Shown in pieces: positions 18,202-27,047 of a stretch of 64,000 bases of DNA. The first letter of the stretch is position 1, and each line of letters begins with the position of its first letter. This DNA is from Jejuia sp047345485 (GTDB taxonomy: Bacteria; Bacteroidota; Bacteroidia; Flavobacteriales; Flavobacteriaceae), in contig NZ_JBLFEN010000002.1 of NCBI RefSeq assembly GCF_047345485.1, positions 556,556 to 620,555 of the forward strand. Reading direction: 5' to 3'. The notes under the pieces are model-generated. The model made no database searches and was not told where the DNA came from. It saw only the letters and a list, made by a program, of their open reading frames with translations. The translations under genes were made by a program, and so were the position numbers.

Positions 18202-18408
18202 ATGAAACCTACCATGAAACTACATCCATTTTGTATGATATTTGGCCATAATTTTATTCGTGTAAATGATAACAACACATTTAAAACATCAAAAGTAATT
18301 TGTAAAAATTGTAAATTACCCTTTAAATACAACACTTTAGGAGAAATAGTCCAAGACTGTAGCAAAGACAATAAACAGTTTTTAAAAAAATTTAAAGATA
18401 TTAGTTAA
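18202..18408 (+). CDS. Small CxxFGHN...CxxC zinc-ribbon protein (copy C)
   Basis: 68 residues. C-M-I-F-G-H-N-F is followed ~20 residues on by C-K-N-C, the same ligand pattern as the pair at 11.8-12.4 kb. The tail after the CxxC (GEIVQDCSKDNKQFLKKF) is diverged. A second in-frame ATG four codons in (MKLHPFC) could also be the start. It lies 90 nt downstream of the di-haem peroxidase gene and upstream of a fourth copy. Confidence 0.7.
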   Translation: MKPTMKLHPFCMIFGHNFIRVNDNNTFKTSKVICKNCKLPFKYNTLGEIVQDCSKDNKQFLKKFKDIS

Positions 18409-18569
18409 TAGTATATTTTTTAACACTACACGAACTTATATTCTAAAATAAAGTCTATTAATTTTAGAATAAAAATTACTATAAAAGTGTATTTCGTCGA
18501 AAATTAATACATTTTATCGTTAATTAATTAACGATTTACGATATTTATATTCCCAAATTTAGTATCGTA

Positions 18570-18737
18570 ATGACTTTTGAAACCCCTGTAAATAAATTTT
18601 GTGCCGTTTTTGGGCACAATTATAAACTTGTATCTAAAATTAACAAAGAAACCTCTGAACTGGTTTGCAAGTGTTGCAACAATCATTTTATATCAACTAG
18701 TAGCGGAAATATTACAAGTCTATCTATAAACAAGTAG
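18570..18737 (+). CDS. Small CxxFGHN...CxxC zinc-ribbon protein (copy D, 55 residues)
   Basis: Very short frame: ATG at 18570, TAG at 18735. The product contains C-A-V-F-G-H-N-Y and then C-K-C-C-N, followed by a TSSGNI segment matching the TSSNGEL/TNSKGNL segment of copies A and B. Conservation of the two metal-ligand motifs in the right order and spacing is the evidence that this is a gene. It ends soon after the second motif, so it may be a minimal or decaying family member. Confidence 0.6.
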   Translation: MTFETPVNKFCAVFGHNYKLVSKINKETSELVCKCCNNHFISTSSGNITSLSINK

Positions 18738-18825
18738 TCAAAATCTTTTTCCGTCTACTTTAAAATAAGAGAAATCACCTTTTAATAATCTTATTTTATT
18801 CACTTTATTACAATATCATATTACG

Positions 18826-18857
18826 GGTTATAGCTTTGACAAAAAAGCAATATAACC
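18826..18857. other. Hairpin in the gap before the suf operon
   Basis: GGTTATAGCTTT and AAAGC-aa-TATAACC can pair (12 bp with a 2-nt bulge). A weaker 9-bp inverted repeat lies at 18762-18770/18789-18797. No T-run clearly marks either as a terminator. Apart from these and the -7 box below, the 287-nt gap 18738..19024 is plain AT-rich sequence. Confidence 0.35.
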
Positions 18858-18950
18858 TATATTTTTTACCCTGAAATTATTATAATAAAAACCTATAAAA
18901 CTATATGCTAATATAATGTTAGGTTATGTAGGTTTGAGGGACTTATATTG

Positions 18951-18958
18951 TATATTTG
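18951..18958 (+). promoter_or_regulatory. Putative -7 box of the suf operon
   Basis: TATATTTG (TAnnTTTG) lies 66 nt before the first suf ATG. A TTTG occurs at 18933-18936, but only 14 nt upstream, shorter than the usual 19-21. The leader includes a 7-bp hairpin, CTTAATA-AAA-TATTAAG (18978-18994). No known Fe-S regulator site was recognised. Confidence 0.45.
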
Positions 18959-19024
18959 TACCCTATTTAGACGCTGTCTTAATAAAATATTAAGTCAAAA
19001 ACTAAATTTAATTTAAATAATAAT

Positions 19025-19354
19025 ATGATAAAAGTCTCTGAAACGGCTAAAAAGAAAGTGATTGAGCTTATGACCGATGAGGGTTATAATGCTGTGACTG
19101 ACTATGTTCGAGTAGGTGTAAAAAGTGGAGGTTGTTCTGGTTTATCTTATGATTTAAAGTTTGATAACCAACAACAAGAAGACGATAAAGTTTTTGAAGA
19201 CAATGGAGTGAAAATTATTGTTGACAAGAAAAGTTTTTTATATCTAATTGGTACAACATTAGAATATTCTGGTGGGTTAAACGGCACAGGATTCGTTTTT
19301 AATAATCCAAACGCTAACCGAACGTGCGGTTGTGGCGAATCATTTTCATTATAA
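19025..19354 (+). CDS. HesB/IscA-type iron-sulfur carrier (SufA-like)
   Basis: 109 residues, A-type Fe-S carrier. The three conserved cysteines are present: one in KSGGCSGLSYDL (residue ~39) and two in the C-terminal TCGCGESF (CxC). It would accept clusters from SufBCD and pass them to apoproteins. It is the first gene of the suf operon, 15 nt before sufB. Confidence 0.93.
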   Translation: MIKVSETAKKKVIELMTDEGYNAVTDYVRVGVKSGGCSGLSYDLKFDNQQQEDDKVFEDNGVKIIVDKKSFLYLIGTTLEYSGGLNGTGFVFNNPNANRTCGCGESFSL

Positions 19355-19369
19355 ATTTAAGTAAGCATT

Positions 19370-20818
19370 ATGTCAAAATACACAGAGGATGATTTAAGAG
19401 AAGAGTTAAAAACCAAAGAATACGAATATGGTTTTTATACAGATATTGAATCTGAAACTTTTCCTAATGGCTTAAATGAAGACATTGTTCGTGCAATCTC
19501 TAAGAAAAAAGAAGAACCAGAATGGATGACCGAATGGCGCTTGGAAGCATTTCGTGTTTGGAAAGAAATGACCGAACCAGAATGGGCAAACGTACATTAC
19601 AAAAAACCAGATTTTCAAGGTATTTCGTACTACTCTGCACCTAACAGTAAGCCAAAATATGATAGTATAGATGAAGTTGATCCAGAATTATTGGCAACTT
19701 TTGAGAAACTTGGTATTTCTTTAGACGAACAAAAAAAATTGGCAGGCGTTGCTATGGATGTTGTAGTAGATTCGGTTTCTGTTGCAACAACATTTAAAAA
19801 GACTCTTGGCGAAAAAGGCATAATTTTTATGAGTATATCTGAAGCTATTAAAGAGCATCCAGAACTTGTAAAAAAATATTTAGGCACTGTAGTTCCCCAA
19901 AAAGACAATTTTTATGCAGCATTAAATTCAGCTGTATTTAGTGATGGCTCTTTTTGTTATATCCCAAAAGGTGTAAGATGCCCGATGGAACTATCAACAT
20001 ATTTTAGAATAAATCAAGCAGGAACAGGTCAGTTTGAAAGAACATTAGTAATAGCCGACGAGGGTAGTTATGTAAGTTACCTTGAAGGCTGTACAGCGCC
20101 AAGTCGTGACGAAAACCAATTACATGCTGCTGTTGTAGAATTAATTGCTTTAAATGATGCTGAAATAAAATACTCTACAGTACAAAACTGGTTTCCAGGA
20201 AATGCAGAAGGTAAAGGTGGAGTTTATAATTTTGTAACCAAGCGTGGTTTATGTGAGAAAAATGCTAAAATTTCTTGGACACAAGTTGAAACTGGTTCTG
20301 CTGTTACTTGGAAATACCCAAGTTGTATTTTAAAAGGAGATAACTCAGTAGGTGAATTTTATTCCATAGCTGTTACCAATAATTACCAGCAAGCGGATAC
20401 AGGAACAAAGATGATTCACTTAGGAAACAATACAAAATCAACTATTATTTCTAAAGGTATTTCAGCAGGAAAATCTCAAAATAGTTACCGCGGTTTAGTT
20501 CAAGTAAATTCAAGAGCTAAAAATGCACGTAACTTTTCGCAATGTGATAGTTTATTAATGGGTAATGAATGTGGTGCACATACATTCCCATACATTGAAG
20601 CTAAAAACACATCTGCAAAAATAGAACATGAAGCTACAACCAGTAAAATTGGTGAAGATCAAATTTTCTATTGTAATCAACGTGGTATTGATACTGAAAA
20701 AGCCATTGCTCTAATAGTAAACGGATTTAGTAAAGAAGTATTAAATAAACTACCAATGGAATTTGCTGTTGAGGCTCAAAAATTATTAGAAATAAGCTTA
20801 GAAGGAAGTGTAGGTTAA
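19370..20818 (+). CDS. sufB: Fe-S cluster assembly scaffold subunit SufB
   Basis: 482 residues, normal for SufB. It has the characteristic stretches FCYIPKGVRCPMELSTYFRIN, YVSYLEGCTAP, KTWT-like ISWTQVETGSAVTWKYPS and CDSLLMGNECGAHTFPYIEA, the last holding the conserved Cys near the SufD interface. The C-terminus has the EHEATTSKIGEDQIFYCNQRGI element shared with SufD. It assembles nascent clusters with SufC and SufD in the cytoplasm. Confidence 0.97.
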   Translation: MSKYTEDDLREELKTKEYEYGFYTDIESETFPNGLNEDIVRAISKKKEEPEWMTEWRLEAFRVWKEMTEPEWANVHYKKPDFQGISYYSAPNSKPKYDSIDEVDPELLATFEKLGISLDEQKKLAGVAMDVVVDSVSVATTFKKTLGEKGIIFMSISEAIKEHPELVKKYLGTVVPQKDNFYAALNSAVFSDGSFCYIPKGVRCPMELSTYFRINQAGTGQFERTLVIADEGSYVSYLEGCTAPSRDENQLHAAVVELIALNDAEIKYSTVQNWFPGNAEGKGGVYNFVTKRGLCEKNAKISWTQVETGSAVTWKYPSCILKGDNSVGEFYSIAVTNNYQQADTGTKMIHLGNNTKSTIISKGISAGKSQNSYRGLVQVNSRAKNARNFSQCDSLLMGNECGAHTFPYIEAKNTSAKIEHEATTSKIGEDQIFYCNQRGIDTEKAIALIVNGFSKEVLNKLPMEFAVEAQKLLEISLEGSVG

Positions 20819-20830
20819 ACCATTTTAAAA

Positions 20831-21250
20831 ATGAAAAAAATAGTTTTTATTTTACTAGTTTTTACAATAATTTTAAGTTGCAAAAACGAGTCAAAAACAG
20901 ATAAAAAAGAAGTTGAAACTTCTACTGAAAGCACAGAAAAAACTGCAAAACAAAATGATGGCTTAACCCTTTTAAAAGGTGATTTTGTATATCATAACGG
21001 TGCCGCTGTTTTACAAACGCATGCAGAGATTTATGGAGTTTTGCCTTCTGGTAATTTCGATGAACTTAACAAAAAAGCTGAGGCTTTAAAAACAGAACCA
21101 ACGGATATGGTTCAAATAGAGATTCGAGGCAAAATAACAAACGAAAAACACGAAATCATTCTTTGGGAAAATAAAGTTGAGGTTATTGAAATCTTAAACG
21201 TAAAACCAATTTCTAAAGATGAAAATAATACAGTAAAACTAGGAAGCTAA
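20831..21250 (+). CDS. Hypothetical lipoprotein between sufB and sufC
   Basis: 139 residues; signal peptide with lipobox IILSC (Cys 17), a Lys/Glu/Thr-rich linker (~20-45), then a small domain with GLTLLKGDFVYHNGAAVLQT, a YGV segment, MVQIEIRGKITNEKHE and WENKVEVIEI, a compact beta-rich shape. I do not recognise a named family. It lies 12 nt after sufB and 92 nt before sufC on the same strand, so it is probably co-transcribed. An exported protein inside the suf operon is unexpected. It may simply ride along. Confidence 0.7.
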   Translation: MKKIVFILLVFTIILSCKNESKTDKKEVETSTESTEKTAKQNDGLTLLKGDFVYHNGAAVLQTHAEIYGVLPSGNFDELNKKAEALKTEPTDMVQIEIRGKITNEKHEIILWENKVEVIEILNVKPISKDENNTVKLGS

Positions 21251-21342
21251 TAATAATTTTCAAACCTCTCATAATAAATTATAAACGCCTAATCTGGTAA
21301 AATTTAGAATTTTGAGTTTTGATTTTAGAATTTGAAGAACAT

Positions 21343-22095
21343 ATGTTAAAAATAAATAATTTACACGCAAACATTGAAGACAAGAGTATCTTAAAAGGTA
21401 TTAATCTTGAAGTAAACCCAGGTGAAGTACACGCTATTATGGGACCTAACGGTTCTGGAAAAAGCACTTTAGCATCTGTTGTTGCTGGTAGAGAAGACTA
21501 CGAAATCACCGAAGGGAACATCGTTTTTGAAGGTGAAGATATTGAAGAATTGGCTGCTGAAGAACGTGCACACAAAGGTGTATTTTTATCATTTCAATAT
21601 CCTATCGAAATTCCAGGTGTTTCTGTAACAAATTTTATAAAAACGGCAATTAACGAATCTAGAAAAGCAAGAGGTTTAGAGGATATGCCTGCTAAAGATA
21701 TGTTGAAACTTATTCGTGAAAAATCTGAAATGCTAGAAATAGATAGAAAGTTTTTATCACGATCTTTAAACGAAGGGTTTTCTGGAGGAGAAAAGAAACG
21801 TAATGAGATTTTTCAAATGGCTATGCTAGAGCCTAAATTGGCTATTTTGGATGAAACCGATTCTGGTTTAGATATTGATGCACTTCGTATCGTAGCAAAC
21901 GGCGTAAATAAGCTAAAAAGTAAAGACAATGCTGTTGTAGTAATTACACATTACCAACGTTTATTAGATTATATCGTTCCAGATTTTGTACACGTATTAC
22001 ATAATGGCAAAATAGTAAAATCTGGAGGCAAAGAACTGGCGCACGAACTTGAAGAAAAAGGGTACGACTGGATTAAAGAAGAAGTGAACGCTTAA
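21343..22095 (+). CDS. sufC: Fe-S cluster assembly ATPase SufC
   Basis: ABC-type ATPase driving the SufBCD scaffold. Walker A is GPNGSGKS, the signature is SGGEKKRNEI, Walker B is LAILDETDSGLD, and the switch His is in VVITHYQRLL. I chose the ATG at 21343 (MLKINNLHANIE, 250 residues), the usual family length. The frame reaches a TTG at 21319, but those eight codons have no family support. Confidence 0.96.
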   Translation: MLKINNLHANIEDKSILKGINLEVNPGEVHAIMGPNGSGKSTLASVVAGREDYEITEGNIVFEGEDIEELAAEERAHKGVFLSFQYPIEIPGVSVTNFIKTAINESRKARGLEDMPAKDMLKLIREKSEMLEIDRKFLSRSLNEGFSGGEKKRNEIFQMAMLEPKLAILDETDSGLDIDALRIVANGVNKLKSKDNAVVVITHYQRLLDYIVPDFVHVLHNGKIVKSGGKELAHELEEKGYDWIKEEVNA

Positions 22096-22235
22096 TAATA
22101 GTTATAGTATTCAGTCCCATCTTGCAAATAGCACAATACAAAATTGGTCACTCAAGATTTAAAATTATAGTAAACAGTCCACACCCTAGTTTTACTTTCA
22201 CTGAAAACTAAGGCTGATATTGAAAACTGAAAACA

Positions 22236-23549
22236 ATGGATTTAAAAGAAAAACTAGTATCATCTTTTCTAGCATTTGAAAACAAAGTGGATGTAGATGC
22301 CTATGCTCACGATGTAAGATCTGATGCTATCAAAATATTCGAAGAAAAAGGCTTTCCTTCTAAAAAAGAAGAAGCTTGGAAATATACCTCATTAAACAGT
22401 ATCTTAAAAGAAGATTACAGCGTTTTTCCAAAACAAGAAAATGCTTTAGAATATAGTGAGGTAAAAAAATACTTCATTCACGATATTGATACCTATAAAA
22501 TAATTTTTATAGATGGTAAATACTCATCACACCTTTCACAAACCACGCACGAGGGTATTGATGTTTGTTTAATGTCTGCTGCACTTAGCAAACCAAAATA
22601 TCAGCTAATTATTGAAAATTATTTTAATAAAGCTGCAGAAAAAGACAGTTTATCAGCTCTAAATACCGCATTTTCTCAAGAAGGTGCTTATATACATATT
22701 CCAAAAAATAAAGTAGTTGAGAAACCAATACAAATCATACACTTCTCAACAGGTAACGAAGCGGCAACTATGTTACAACCTCGTAATTTAGTTGTGGTTG
22801 ATGAGAATTCTCATGTACAAATTATAGAACGTCACCAAAGTTTAACAGAAAACCCTGTTTTAACCAATAGCGTTACTGAAATTTTTGCAAACAAACGTGC
22901 TATTGTAGACTATTACAAGATTCAAAACGATAACGAAAATGCCTCTTTAATAGATAGTACCTTTGTAAAACAAAAAAGAGAAAGTTTTGCATCGGTACAC
23001 ACTTTTTCTTTTGGTGGTAAATTAATACGTAATAATTTAAACTTCTACCAAGAAGGAGAGCGTATGGATTCTACCTTAAAAGGTATCACCATTATTGGCA
23101 ACAAACAACATGTAGACCACAATACACTAGTACATCATATTGAACCGAATTGCGAAAGTCATCAAGACTATAAAGGCATTTTTTCTGATAGATCTACAGG
23201 AGTATTTAACGGAAAAGTTCTTGTAAATAAAGAAGCGCAAAAAACCAACGCATTTCAGGCAAACAACAATATTTTATTAAGCGATAAAGCTGCTATAAAC
23301 ACAAAACCGCAACTAGAAATTTTTGCAGATGATGTAAAATGTTCTCACGGTTGTACAATCGGGCAGTTAGATGAAAGCGCTATGTTTTATATGCGTTCTC
23401 GTGGTATTCCAGAAAAGGAGGCACGTGCACTTTTAATGTTTGCGTTTAGTAATAACGTTTTAGAATCGGTTAAAATTCCTGAACTTAAGCAACGTATTAC
23501 CAAGATTATTGCCAATAAGTTAGGTGTAAATATTGGATTTGATCTATAA
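22236..23549 (+). CDS. sufD: Fe-S cluster assembly protein SufD
   Basis: 437 residues, paralogue of SufB. It has the N-terminal PSKKEEAWKYTSL motif, a right-handed beta-helix core, and the C-terminal block DDVKCSHGCTIGQLDESAMFYMRSRGI, with the conserved Cys-Ser-His-Gly, followed by ARALLMFAF. It is preceded by a 140-nt AT-rich gap after sufC that contains no gene. Cytoplasmic, in complex with SufB and SufC. Confidence 0.96.
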   Translation: MDLKEKLVSSFLAFENKVDVDAYAHDVRSDAIKIFEEKGFPSKKEEAWKYTSLNSILKEDYSVFPKQENALEYSEVKKYFIHDIDTYKIIFIDGKYSSHLSQTTHEGIDVCLMSAALSKPKYQLIIENYFNKAAEKDSLSALNTAFSQEGAYIHIPKNKVVEKPIQIIHFSTGNEAATMLQPRNLVVVDENSHVQIIERHQSLTENPVLTNSVTEIFANKRAIVDYYKIQNDNENASLIDSTFVKQKRESFASVHTFSFGGKLIRNNLNFYQEGERMDSTLKGITIIGNKQHVDHNTLVHHIEPNCESHQDYKGIFSDRSTGVFNGKVLVNKEAQKTNAFQANNNILLSDKAAINTKPQLEIFADDVKCSHGCTIGQLDESAMFYMRSRGIPEKEARALLMFAFSNNVLESVKIPELKQRITKIIANKLGVNIGFDL

Positions 23550-23661
23550 AATTTTTATTTGAAACTATTTCGAGTTATCCACTATATCTTTTTGTAGAAA
23601 AGCAAAAAGGTTAAGACTATGAGAATAGTCCAATGGCAACTACGGAGTTAACCTATCTGCC

Positions 23662-24876
23662 ATGTTTGATGTAGAAACCATAAGACAAGACTTCCCAATA
23701 CTTTCTAGAAAAGTAAATGGAAAACCTTTGGTGTATTTTGATAATGCTGCAACATCACAAACGCCACAACAAGTTATTGATGTTATTGTAGATTATTATT
23801 CAAATTACAACGCAAACATACATCGTGGCGTTCATAAATTAAGTCAAGAAGCTACTGATTTATACGAAGCTGCAAGACAAAAAATCCAAACCCATTTTAA
23901 TGCGAAACATACGCATGAAATTATTTTTACATCGGGTACTACTCACGGTATAAATCTTGTAGCAAACGGTTTCTCATCACTATTAAAAAAAGGTGATGAA
24001 ATTATTGTTTCAGCTTTAGAGCATCATAGTAATATTGTACCATGGCAAATGTTATGCGAGCGCACAGGTGCTCATTTAAAAGTGATCCCAATGAATGAAG
24101 ATGGAGAACTACTGCTCTCAGAATTTGATGCACTACTCTCTAAAACCACAAAATTAGTGTTTGTTAATCATATTTCAAATGCATTAGGCACTATAAATCC
24201 TATTGAATATATCATCGATAAATCTCATGATGTTGGTGCAGCTGTACTTATAGATGGTGCACAATCAACACCACACTTAGTACCAGACGTGCAAGCCTTA
24301 GATGCAGATTTTTACGTAACATCAGCACACAAAATCTGCGGACCAACAGGAGTTGGTATGTTATATGGTAAAGAAAAATGGCTTAAAAAGTTACCACCTT
24401 ATCAAGGTGGCGGTGAAATGATTGCAGAGGTAACTTTTGAAAAAACCACATACGCAGATTTACCTCATAAATTTGAAGCTGGAACACCAAACATTTGCGG
24501 CGGTATTGCTTTTGGTGCAGCTATAGATTATATGAACAGTATTGGCTTTGATAATATTGCAACGTATGAAAATGAGCTTTTAGAGTATGGCACAAAAAAA
24601 CTTTTAGAAATAGAAGGATTAAAAATATACGGCACTTCAAAACACAAAACATCAGTCATTTCATTTAATCTACAGGGTATACATCCTTATGATGTTGGTA
24701 CTATTTTAGATAAATTAGGAATAGCTGTAAGAACAGGACATCATTGTGCACAACCCATAATGGATTTCTATAAAATTCCTGGCACTATCCGAGCATCTTT
24801 CGCCTTTTATAATACCAAAGCAGAAATTGATACACTAGTAGAAGGTATTAAGAAAGCTAAAATGATGCTGTCTTAA
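23662..24876 (+). CDS. sufS: Cysteine desulfurase SufS
   Basis: PLP enzyme that takes sulfur from cysteine for the SUF system. 404 residues. The PLP lysine lies in TSAHKICGPTGVG. The sulfur-accepting cysteine lies in RTGHHCAQPIMDF, the short type II loop that needs SufE. Substrate and PLP motifs YFDNAATSQTP, SALEHHSNIVPW and LIDGAQSTPH are present. sufE follows two genes downstream. Confidence 0.96.
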   Translation: MFDVETIRQDFPILSRKVNGKPLVYFDNAATSQTPQQVIDVIVDYYSNYNANIHRGVHKLSQEATDLYEAARQKIQTHFNAKHTHEIIFTSGTTHGINLVANGFSSLLKKGDEIIVSALEHHSNIVPWQMLCERTGAHLKVIPMNEDGELLLSEFDALLSKTTKLVFVNHISNALGTINPIEYIIDKSHDVGAAVLIDGAQSTPHLVPDVQALDADFYVTSAHKICGPTGVGMLYGKEKWLKKLPPYQGGGEMIAEVTFEKTTYADLPHKFEAGTPNICGGIAFGAAIDYMNSIGFDNIATYENELLEYGTKKLLEIEGLKIYGTSKHKTSVISFNLQGIHPYDVGTILDKLGIAVRTGHHCAQPIMDFYKIPGTIRASFAFYNTKAEIDTLVEGIKKAKMMLS

Positions 24877-24922
24877 AACTTTGGCGTTCTTTTTGTATAT
24901 TTCATTGTAAATTATAAACTAC

Positions 24923-25717
24923 ATGAAAACAATGCTACTCATTTTTAGCATGATTGTATTACGTTGTTGTTGGGGACCAACAGAATACCAATTAATGCAA
25001 AGTCTACAAAACGATGATACTATTTTGAAAACACTTAACGGTACCTATAAAATAACAGAATTAAATCAAGAAGATGTATCCGTTTTTAAACTTAACATTA
25101 CTTTTGATAATACACAAAAAAAAATATCAGGATTCTCTGGCTGTAATCGCTTTTTTGGTTCATATATTTTAAATGAAAATTCGTTAAAATTTGATGCTTT
25201 AGGTACAACTAAAAAACTATGTTCTGAAGATAAAAATGAAATAGAACGTAAACTTCTTAAAGCCATTGATAAAGCCGATAGTGTTCTTTTTGTAGAAAAC
25301 GGATTTTCATTATTCTATAAGAAAAGACCTTTACTCTTAGCAACTAAGGATATTAAATCACCTCAAATGAGTTTTGAATATTCTACCGCTTCAAGGAGTG
25401 CTTATAAATATATAAAAGTTGATGAGAACACTATTACTCTTTCAAAAAAAAGAGGTACTAAATCACTAGAAATACCATGCAATGTTATACAATGGGAAAC
25501 ATTAGTAAAACTATCAAATGCTATTGAAATTGAAAATCTATTTGATATAAAAGCACCTAGCAAAAAATTTTTATTTGATGGTGCAGACTTAGCACATTTC
25601 AAAATAACATCAAATGGAACTACCTATGAATCTTCTCCTTTTGATCATGGAAACCCTCCAAAAGAAATTGCTAGATTAGTTAAAGAAATCTTATCAATAG
25701 TCGAAAATATTGAATAG
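24923..25717 (+). CDS. META (HslJ-like) domain exported protein
   Basis: 264 residues. The N-terminal hydrophobic stretch contains LRCC, a possible lipobox. A META domain follows (GTYKITELNQEDV ... ISGFSGCNRFFGSYILN ... LGTTKKLCSEDKNEIERKLLKAI), with the family's GCNxFFG motif. The C-terminal half (~135-264) is a second, unassigned region with YKYIKVDENTITLSKK. It sits between sufS and sufE on the same strand, but a -7 box precedes sufE, so linkage to suf function is uncertain. Confidence 0.75.
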   Translation: MKTMLLIFSMIVLRCCWGPTEYQLMQSLQNDDTILKTLNGTYKITELNQEDVSVFKLNITFDNTQKKISGFSGCNRFFGSYILNENSLKFDALGTTKKLCSEDKNEIERKLLKAIDKADSVLFVENGFSLFYKKRPLLLATKDIKSPQMSFEYSTASRSAYKYIKVDENTITLSKKRGTKSLEIPCNVIQWETLVKLSNAIEIENLFDIKAPSKKFLFDGADLAHFKITSNGTTYESSPFDHGNPPKEIARLVKEILSIVENIE

Positions 25718-25732
25718 CATTTTTTCTTGTTG

Positions 25733-25740
25733 TATTTTTG
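25733..25740 (+). promoter_or_regulatory. Putative internal -7 box ahead of sufE
   Basis: TATTTTTG lies 17 nt before the sufE ATG and may give the distal suf genes their own transcript. No -33 element was seen. Confidence 0.4.
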
Positions 25741-25757
25741 TGTAAAATTAAGAATGT

Positions 25758-26180
25758 ATGAGTATTGAAGAAATTCAAAATGAAATAATAGACGAATTCT
25801 CAATGTTTGAAGATTGGGAAGAACGTTACCAATATATGATTGATTTAGGGAAAGATTTACCCTTAATTAACGATGACTATAAAACTGATAACAACATCAT
25901 AAAAGGATGCCAAAGTAAAGTTTGGGTACATGCTGAAATGGACGAAAATAAAGTAGCATTTACTGCAGATAGTGATGCTATAATCACTAAAGGTATTATT
26001 GCTATTTTAATACGCGTGTTTTCAAACCAACATCCAAAAGACATTATTGATGCAGACACTGATTTTATTGATAAAATTGGATTAAAAGAGCATTTATCAC
26101 CAACACGGGCTAATGGCTTAGTAAGCATGGTGAAGCAATTAAAAATGTATGCCATTGCATACCAAACACAACTCAATTAG
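25758..26180 (+). CDS. sufE: Sulfur acceptor protein SufE
   Basis: 140 residues. It accepts persulfide from SufS and stimulates it. The reactive cysteine is C51 in NNIIKGCQSKVWV. The N-terminal EDWEERYQYMIDLGKDLP and the C-terminal LSPTRANGLVSMVKQLK motifs fit the family. It is followed by the SufT-like gene after a 71-nt gap that contains a short near-duplicated GTTGATTCGTGTAATCGTTGAT stretch. Confidence 0.95.
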   Translation: MSIEEIQNEIIDEFSMFEDWEERYQYMIDLGKDLPLINDDYKTDNNIIKGCQSKVWVHAEMDENKVAFTADSDAIITKGIIAILIRVFSNQHPKDIIDADTDFIDKIGLKEHLSPTRANGLVSMVKQLKMYAIAYQTQLN

Positions 26181-26251
26181 TTTATCTGTTGATTCGTGTA
26201 ATCGTTGATGCGACTAGCGAATTAAACACTAAACATTAAACATTTAAAAAA

Positions 26252-26575
26252 ATGAGTGAAACTATAGATACTGCCGAATTAGGCGAAAAAATAGTAAACG
26301 TTTTAAAAACGATTTACGATCCAGAAATACCAGTCGATATTTACGAACTAGGATTAATTTACGATGTTTTTGTAAACGAAGATTATGATGTAAAAATATT
26401 AATGACGCTTACAACACCAAACTGCCCTGTCGCTGAAACATTACCTTTAGAGGTCGAAGAAAAAGTGAAATCTTTAAACGATGTGAAAGATGCTGAAGTT
26501 GAAATTACGTTTGATCCACCTTGGACACAAGAATTAATGAGTGAAGAGGCGAAGTTGGAATTAGGAATGCTGTAA
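26252..26575 (+). CDS. SufT/MIP18 family (DUF59) Fe-S maturation protein
   Basis: 107 residues, DUF59 fold. It has DPEIPVDIYELGLIYDV at ~23-39, TTPNCPVAETLP with the conserved cysteine C58, and FDPPWTQELMSEEAK near the end. Family members help transfer clusters to target proteins, and this type commonly sits at the end of suf operons. Confidence 0.92.
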   Translation: MSETIDTAELGEKIVNVLKTIYDPEIPVDIYELGLIYDVFVNEDYDVKILMTLTTPNCPVAETLPLEVEEKVKSLNDVKDAEVEITFDPPWTQELMSEEAKLELGML

Positions 26576-26587
26576 TTTTATCATATT

Positions 26588-27046
26588 ATGAAAATTTCTA
26601 TTAATTATTTTTTAATTATAATACTATTAGGTTTTATATCTTGTAATAGAATTGCCCATAAAACAAAAAATACTGTAAATAGAGGTGGTGAAGTTATTGG
26701 CGAAACTGCTACAGAATTTTTTGAGGGTGTTACAGAGGGAGTTGATAAAACACTTGAGTGTGATATTATTCTCTCCTCAAATCTACTTAAAGATGGATTA
26801 AAAACAGGATCTTATGCTATTAAAAATAAGAGTTCTGGTGGAGAAAATAATCTACTAACCTTGTATTTAATTTTTAATAAAGATTTTGACAAAATAGTTT
26901 ACGCTAAAGCTTTCGATAAAAAAGGTTTAGAAATAGGACGATCAAAATTGCATATTTCTGGAATTAATGGAGAAGCAAATTACTTTGATTTTGAATTCGA
27001 TAAACGAACTTATATTGGTGTAAGAAATAAAATTGTTATAGAATAA
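26588..27046 (+). CDS. Hypothetical lipoprotein downstream of the SufT-like gene
   Basis: 152 residues; lipobox LLGFISC (Cys 19). The mature part begins with a KTKNTVNRGGEVIGETATEF linker and ends in a beta-rich domain (ECDIILSSNLLKDGLKTG, LTLYLIFNKDFDKIVYAKAFDKKGLEIGR). No family is recognised. It begins 12 nt after the SufT-like gene and ends 1 nt before the DUF2480 gene, so it belongs to the same transcript. It is the third exported product in the suf gene run. Confidence 0.7.
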   Translation: MKISINYFLIIILLGFISCNRIAHKTKNTVNRGGEVIGETATEFFEGVTEGVDKTLECDIILSSNLLKDGLKTGSYAIKNKSSGGENNLLTLYLIFNKDFDKIVYAKAFDKKGLEIGRSKLHISGINGEANYFDFEFDKRTYIGVRNKIVIE

Positions 27047-27047
27047 A

